NCBI GenBank assembly: GCA_039794245.1
Contig: JBDIVS010000004.1
Location: forward strand, 1-64,000
Length of the DNA: 64,000 bases
Origin: DAITQM01 sp039794245
Lineage (GTDB): Bacteria > Pseudomonadota > Gammaproteobacteria > Xanthomonadales > Wenzhouxiangellaceae
Direction of reading: 5' to 3'
Shown in pieces: positions 60,435-64,000 of this stretch. The translations under genes were made by a program, and so were the position numbers. The notes under the pieces were generated by a model that worked only from the letters and a program-made list of their open reading frames with translations, made no database searches and was not told the origin of the DNA. Every line of letters starts with the position of its first letter. The first letter of the stretch is position 1.

Positions 60435-61313
60435 ATGAGCGTTTTGATCGACCGCAACACCAAAGTCATCTGCCAGGGCTTCACCGGCAGCCAGGGGACG
60501 TTTCATTCCCGCCAAGCCATCGAGTACGGCACGAAAATGGTCGGTGGCGTCACCCCCGGCAAAGGCGGCCAGACGCACCTCGGGCTGCCGGTGTTCGACA
60601 CCGTGCACGACGCGGTGGCCGCCACCGGCGCCGAGGCCAGCGTGATTTTCGTCCCGCCGCCTTATGCCGCCGACGCGATTTTCGAGGCGCTCGACGCCGG
60701 CATCGAATTGATCGTCTGCATCACCGAAGGCATTCCGGTGCTCGATATGCTGAAAGTTAAGGCGGTGCTCGATCAGCACCCCGAGTGCCGGCTGATCGGC
60801 CCCAACTGCCCCGGCATCATCACCCCCGATGAGTGCAAGATCGGCATCATGCCCGGCCATATCCACCGCGCCGGCAACGTCGGCATCGTCTCGCGCTCCG
60901 GGACGCTGACCTACGAGGCGGTGCACCAGACGACGCAGGCCGGGCTCGGGCAGAGCACCTGCATCGGCATCGGCGGCGACCCGCTGCAGGGGACGAATTT
61001 CATCGATTGCCTGCGGCTGTTCCAGGACGATCCTGGAACCGAGGGCATCATCATGGTCGGCGAGATCGGCGGCAGCGCCGAGGAGGAAGCCGCCGAATTC
61101 ATCGCCGCCGAAGTCAAAAAGCCGGTGGTCGCCTATATCGCCGGCGTCACGGCCCCGCCCGGCAAACGGATGGGTCATGCCGGGGCGATCATCGCCCGCG
61201 GCAAAGGGACGGCTGAGGCCAAGTTCCAGGCGCTGGAAAAAGCCGGCGCGACCACGGTGCGCACCCCGACACAACTCGGCACGGCGATGAAGACGTTGCT
61301 CGATCGCCGATGA
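60435..61313 (+). CDS. sucD: succinyl-CoA synthetase subunit alpha
   Basis: A 292-residue CoA-binding subunit. GFTGSQGTFHSRQAIEYGT (CoA contact), GPNCPGIITPDECKIGIMPG and RSGTLTYEAV are conserved. The phosphorylated catalytic residue is His248 in GHAGAI. It forms the active enzyme with SucC just upstream. Confidence 0.97.
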   Translation: MSVLIDRNTKVICQGFTGSQGTFHSRQAIEYGTKMVGGVTPGKGGQTHLGLPVFDTVHDAVAATGAEASVIFVPPPYAADAIFEALDAGIELIVCITEGIPVLDMLKVKAVLDQHPECRLIGPNCPGIITPDECKIGIMPGHIHRAGNVGIVSRSGTLTYEAVHQTTQAGLGQSTCIGIGGDPLQGTNFIDCLRLFQDDPGTEGIIMVGEIGGSAEEEAAEFIAAEVKKPVVAYIAGVTAPPGKRMGHAGAIIARGKGTAEAKFQALEKAGATTVRTPTQLGTAMKTLLDRR

Positions 61314-61469
61314 AAATCAGACATACAGCTCGCCAAGACGCCATGTTCGCCCAGTTCGAATGGCCGAATGAGAAAGACAGGCAGTCGCCGGTTTCTTAGC
61401 GCGCTTTGCGCCATGGCGAGCGCGATGAATTTCAGCCCCGTTTAGGATTTGGCATCTCGAGTATCCCCG

Positions 61470-63110
61470 ATGCGCCTCGCCCTGCTGCAATTCAACCCGA
61501 CGGTCGGTGACCTGGCCGGCAACGCGGCGCGCCTGGCCGCACACATCGCCGCGGCGCGCGACAAGTGGCAGGCCGACCTTGTCGTCTTTCCCGAACTTTC
61601 GCTTTGCGGTTACCCGCCCGAGGATCTTCTGCTGCGCCGCGGTTTTCTCGACGCCGCTGAACGCACCTTGCGCGACCTGGCCGGCGCCGCGACTGGCATC
61701 GCCGCGGTGGTCGGCACGCCGTGGCGCGAGTCGACAGCACTTTACAACAGCGCCGCGTGGCTGGCCGGCGGCGAAATCAGGGGCCTTTACCACAAACATT
61801 GTTTGCCGAACTACGCCGTTTTCGACGAACGGCGCTATTTTACGGCCGGCCATGCACCGCTGGTGGTACCGTGCGCCGATCTTCGGGTCGGTGTGATCGT
61901 CTGCGAAGACGGCTGGTTCGCGGCGCCGGCGAAGCTGGCGCGCGGCGCCGGGGCCGAACTGCTGGTTGCCCCGAACGCCTCGCCATACGCGCGCGGCAAA
62001 TATGCCGAGCGGCTCGCGGTGATGCAAAAACGGGTCGCCGACAACGGCATCCCGATCGCCTACTGCAACCAGGTCGGCGGCCAGGACGAACTGGTTTTCG
62101 ACGGCCGTTCGTTTTTGCTCGATCGTGACGGCCGTGTGGCGCACCGCGCCGGCCACTGCCATGAAGCCTGGGTGATCGCCGAGTCCACCGCCGGCGGTAG
62201 TTGGCAAGTGCTGGCTCCGGAGGCCGCGGCCATCACCGGCGATGAAATGGACGAAGCCGAAGAAGTCGAGGCGGTGCTGGAGTTAGCACTTCGCGATTAT
62301 CTCGGCAAGAACGGCTTCAGCGATGTCGTGATCGGTCTGTCGGGCGGCATCGATTCGGCTCTGACCGCGGCGCTCGCCGTCAAGACGCTCGGCGCCGGGC
62401 GTGTGCACGGCGTGTTTATGCCGATGGCGGCAACTTCAAAACTGAGCGCCGAGCTGACCGCCGAATTGGCCGGCCTGCTCGGCATCGCCTGCGAAACGAT
62501 TCCGCTGGCGGCGAGCCTCGACATGGTGCAGGGCGCGCTCGCCCCGGCGCTCGGCGAACTGGGCGACAGCGTCCCGGCGCAGAACCTTAAGGCCCGGCTG
62601 CGCGGCCTGGTGTTGATGGCGTGGTCCAACGCCCGCGGCGCACTGCTTCTGGCCACCGGCAACAAGAGCGAACTGGCGACCGGCTATTGCACTCTGTACG
62701 GCGACATGTGCGGCGGCTTCGCGCCGCTCAAGGATCTGCTGAAGACCGCGGTTTATCGCCAGGCGTCATGCATCAACCGCGTTTCGCCGATGATTCCGCG
62801 CGGCATCATCGAGCGCCCGCCGACCGCCGAACTGGCGCCCGATCAATTCGACGAACAAGCGCTGTTGCCTTACGCCCGGCTCGATCCGATCCTCGAACGC
62901 TACGTCGAACAGGACCAGTCGCTGGCCGAAGTGATCGCCGGCGGTTTTACCGAAGCGGAAGTACGCAAGGTGGCGCGCCTGGTCGCCGTCAACGAATACA
63001 AGCGCCGCCAGGCACCGCCCGGCCCCCGGATCAGCTCCCGCGCCTTCGGCCGCGACCGCCGCTACCCGATCACCTCCGGCTGGCGCACCGACCTGGACAG
63101 TCACCGATAG
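61470..63110 (+). CDS. nadE: glutamine-dependent NAD+ synthetase
   Basis: A 546-residue enzyme that amidates nicotinic acid adenine dinucleotide to NAD+. The N-terminal nitrilase-like glutaminase has Glu42 (FPELSLCGYPPEDL), Lys109 and Cys145 (VIVCEDGW). The C-terminal synthetase domain has the ATP loop SGGIDSA at 291-297 and LLATGNKSELATGYCTLYGD. Start MRLALLQFNP at 61470 matches the family. The RidA-like gene follows after 12 bases. Confidence 0.95.
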   Translation: MRLALLQFNPTVGDLAGNAARLAAHIAAARDKWQADLVVFPELSLCGYPPEDLLLRRGFLDAAERTLRDLAGAATGIAAVVGTPWRESTALYNSAAWLAGGEIRGLYHKHCLPNYAVFDERRYFTAGHAPLVVPCADLRVGVIVCEDGWFAAPAKLARGAGAELLVAPNASPYARGKYAERLAVMQKRVADNGIPIAYCNQVGGQDELVFDGRSFLLDRDGRVAHRAGHCHEAWVIAESTAGGSWQVLAPEAAAITGDEMDEAEEVEAVLELALRDYLGKNGFSDVVIGLSGGIDSALTAALAVKTLGAGRVHGVFMPMAATSKLSAELTAELAGLLGIACETIPLAASLDMVQGALAPALGELGDSVPAQNLKARLRGLVLMAWSNARGALLLATGNKSELATGYCTLYGDMCGGFAPLKDLLKTAVYRQASCINRVSPMIPRGIIERPPTAELAPDQFDEQALLPYARLDPILERYVEQDQSLAEVIAGGFTEAEVRKVARLVAVNEYKRRQAPPGPRISSRAFGRDRRYPITSGWRTDLDSHR

Positions 63111-63122
63111 GGGGATCAGCAT

Positions 63123-63512
63123 ATGAGACAGACGATTTCTTCAGGCTCGCCTTTCGAACAACGCATCGGTTTTGCCCGGGCCGTCCGGATCGGCCCTTTC
63201 GTCGCGGTCTCCGGTACCGCGCCGATCGCCCCGGATGGCGGGGTCGCATGCCCGGGCGACATTTACGGTCAGACCCGCAGATGTCTCGAGATCATCGCCC
63301 AGGCGATCGCCGGCGCCGCTCTCGGGATGTGGGACGTGATCCGCACGCGGGTGATGCTGACCGATATTTCGCGCTGGGCGGAAGCGGCCCGGGCCCATGC
63401 GGAAGTGTTCTCGGACATCTTGCCGGCCAGCACCTTCGTTGAGGTCAAGGGCTTGATCGACCGCAACTGGCTGGTTGAAGCGGAAGCGGATTGCGTTGCC
63501 GATCGGAAATGA
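63123..63512 (+). CDS. RidA/YjgF-family protein
   Basis: A 129-residue member of the Rid superfamily, many of which hydrolyse reactive enamines and imines released by PLP enzymes. RAVRIGPFVAVSGTAPIAPDG, RVMLTDISRWAEAARAHAEVF and RNWLVEAEADCVA fit the fold. The arginine found at the end of active RidA proteins is not evident at the expected spot, so the chemistry may differ. It is closely linked to nadE. Confidence 0.75.
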   Translation: MRQTISSGSPFEQRIGFARAVRIGPFVAVSGTAPIAPDGGVACPGDIYGQTRRCLEIIAQAIAGAALGMWDVIRTRVMLTDISRWAEAARAHAEVFSDILPASTFVEVKGLIDRNWLVEAEADCVADRK

Positions 63513-63541
63513 TGGACGGGCAAGCTTGCCATGGCCGGCGA

Positions 63542-64000
63542 CTATAACGGCATGCTCAACACGGCAAAAACGGAATTGGCGCCGGGGTTGCGCTCGTGTA
63601 CGCCGCCATTGGAGATGTGCAGGAACTGGATGCCGACCCGGCTGCCGGCCGGCAGCAGGGCCGATCGTTCCAGGCGGTAGAGCGCGGCGAAGCCAAGTGC
63701 AAACTGAAACACCCCGCCGAGATGCTTGCTCTGCCCATGGCTGTAACCGCCGCCGCCAACCGACGGCAGAATCACCCAATGACGGCCGAGGCGCAGATCG
63801 GCGTTAAGCCCGCCGTGACCGAACACCCCGCCGTCGGTATTGACGGCGAGCGCGGCATAAGGCGCGAAGCCGTGGAACCAGCCGCCTTCGTCACCGCCTC
63901 CGAAGTGCCACGGGGTGCGATAGGTCGCCTGAAAAATCGCCGCGTCGTTGCCCTTGTCGTTGAGATCGAATGCGCCGGCGGCGAATTCGAGATGACCGGC
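63542..64000 (-). CDS. acyloxyacyl hydrolase / PagL-like lipid A deacylase, 3' end
   Basis: The frame is open to the window edge and gives the last 152 residues. Alternating beta-strand pattern (HLEFAAGAFDL, GWFHGFAPYAALAVN) and the active-site region FLHISNGGVHERNPGANSV, with the His-Ser pair of the family and a conserved Asn-Pro-Gly, match outer-membrane PagL-type deacylases, which remove an acyl chain from lipid A. The 5' part with its signal peptide lies beyond the window. It converges on the RidA-like gene. Confidence 0.75.
   Translation of the reverse strand, partial: AGHLEFAAGAFDLNDKGNDAAIFQATYRTPWHFGGGDEGGWFHGFAPYAALAVNTDGGVFGHGGLNADLRLGRHWVILPSVGGGGYSHGQSKHLGGVFQFALGFAALYRLERSALLPAGSRVGIQFLHISNGGVHERNPGANSVFAVLSMPL

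Overview
This 64 kb window is a GC-rich chromosomal segment that reads as a gammaproteobacterium. The signs are an almost complete dcw cluster ending ftsQ-ftsA-ftsZ-lpxC, the nnr-tsaE pair divergent from queG, a pilSR-type two-component pair, sucCD, a three-gene proton-translocating transhydrogenase, and the gammaproteobacterial trio of 7TM inactive transglutaminase, ATP-grasp ligase and retropepsin-like protein. A secreted 3-hydroxybutyrate oligomer hydrolase hints at contact with polyhydroxybutyrate metabolism. A Chromatiales- or Competibacter-like lineage is possible, but the sequence alone does not settle the genus.

Layout. 1-8.5 kb is accessory and mosaic. It holds a 30-bp tandem array, a large repetitive FG-GAP surface protein with a C-terminal sorting signal, a second copy of that signal fused to a broken DNA adenine methylase, an oligomer hydrolase lipoprotein, a SPOR protein, and two inverted copies of a 174-bp MITE-like element. 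8.5-15 kb carries tsaE-nnr, a TacA/TacT-type toxin-antitoxin pair, queG, and a coupled pair of a class III aminotransferase and a CMD-family protein. 15-31.5 kb is the dcw division and wall cluster: mraZ-rsmH-ftsL-ftsI-murE-murF-mraY-ftsW-murG-murC-ddl-ftsQ-ftsA-ftsZ-lpxC. It has a clear sigma70 promoter and three MraZ-type boxes, but murD and murB are absent from their usual places. 31.7-38.4 kb, on the minus strand, holds an envelope operon (lipoprotein, M23 peptidase, catalytically dead metallophosphoesterase homologue) and pntAa-pntAb-pntB.

38.4-42.3 kb is a second accessory patch with a Sel1 gene cut by a MITE-like copy, a DUF427 protein, a thioredoxin-like protein and an AAA/DUF4143 ATPase. 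42.3-47 kb is a tightly coupled four-gene operon: GMC oxidoreductase, retropepsin-like protein, 7TM inactive transglutaminase, ATP-grasp ligase. 47.2-51.4 kb is an RND permease-adaptor pair. 51.4-52 kb is a RelE/ParE-type toxin-antitoxin pair whose toxin ends inside a repeat copy. 52.1-55.8 kb holds an Npt1-like transporter, a FecCD/FecE-type ABC importer and rppH. 55.8-64 kb holds pilR-pilS, sucCD, nadE, a RidA protein and the 3' end of a PagL-like lipid A deacylase gene that runs off the window.

Together the genes centre on building and remodelling the cell envelope. The repeat families and broken genes cluster in the accessory patches. Among the unusual items are the intact pseudo-phosphoesterase next to an M23 peptidase, the mobile C-terminal sorting cassette, the MITE-like family that supplies stop codons to neighbouring genes, and the GMC-retropepsin-7TM-ATP-grasp operon.
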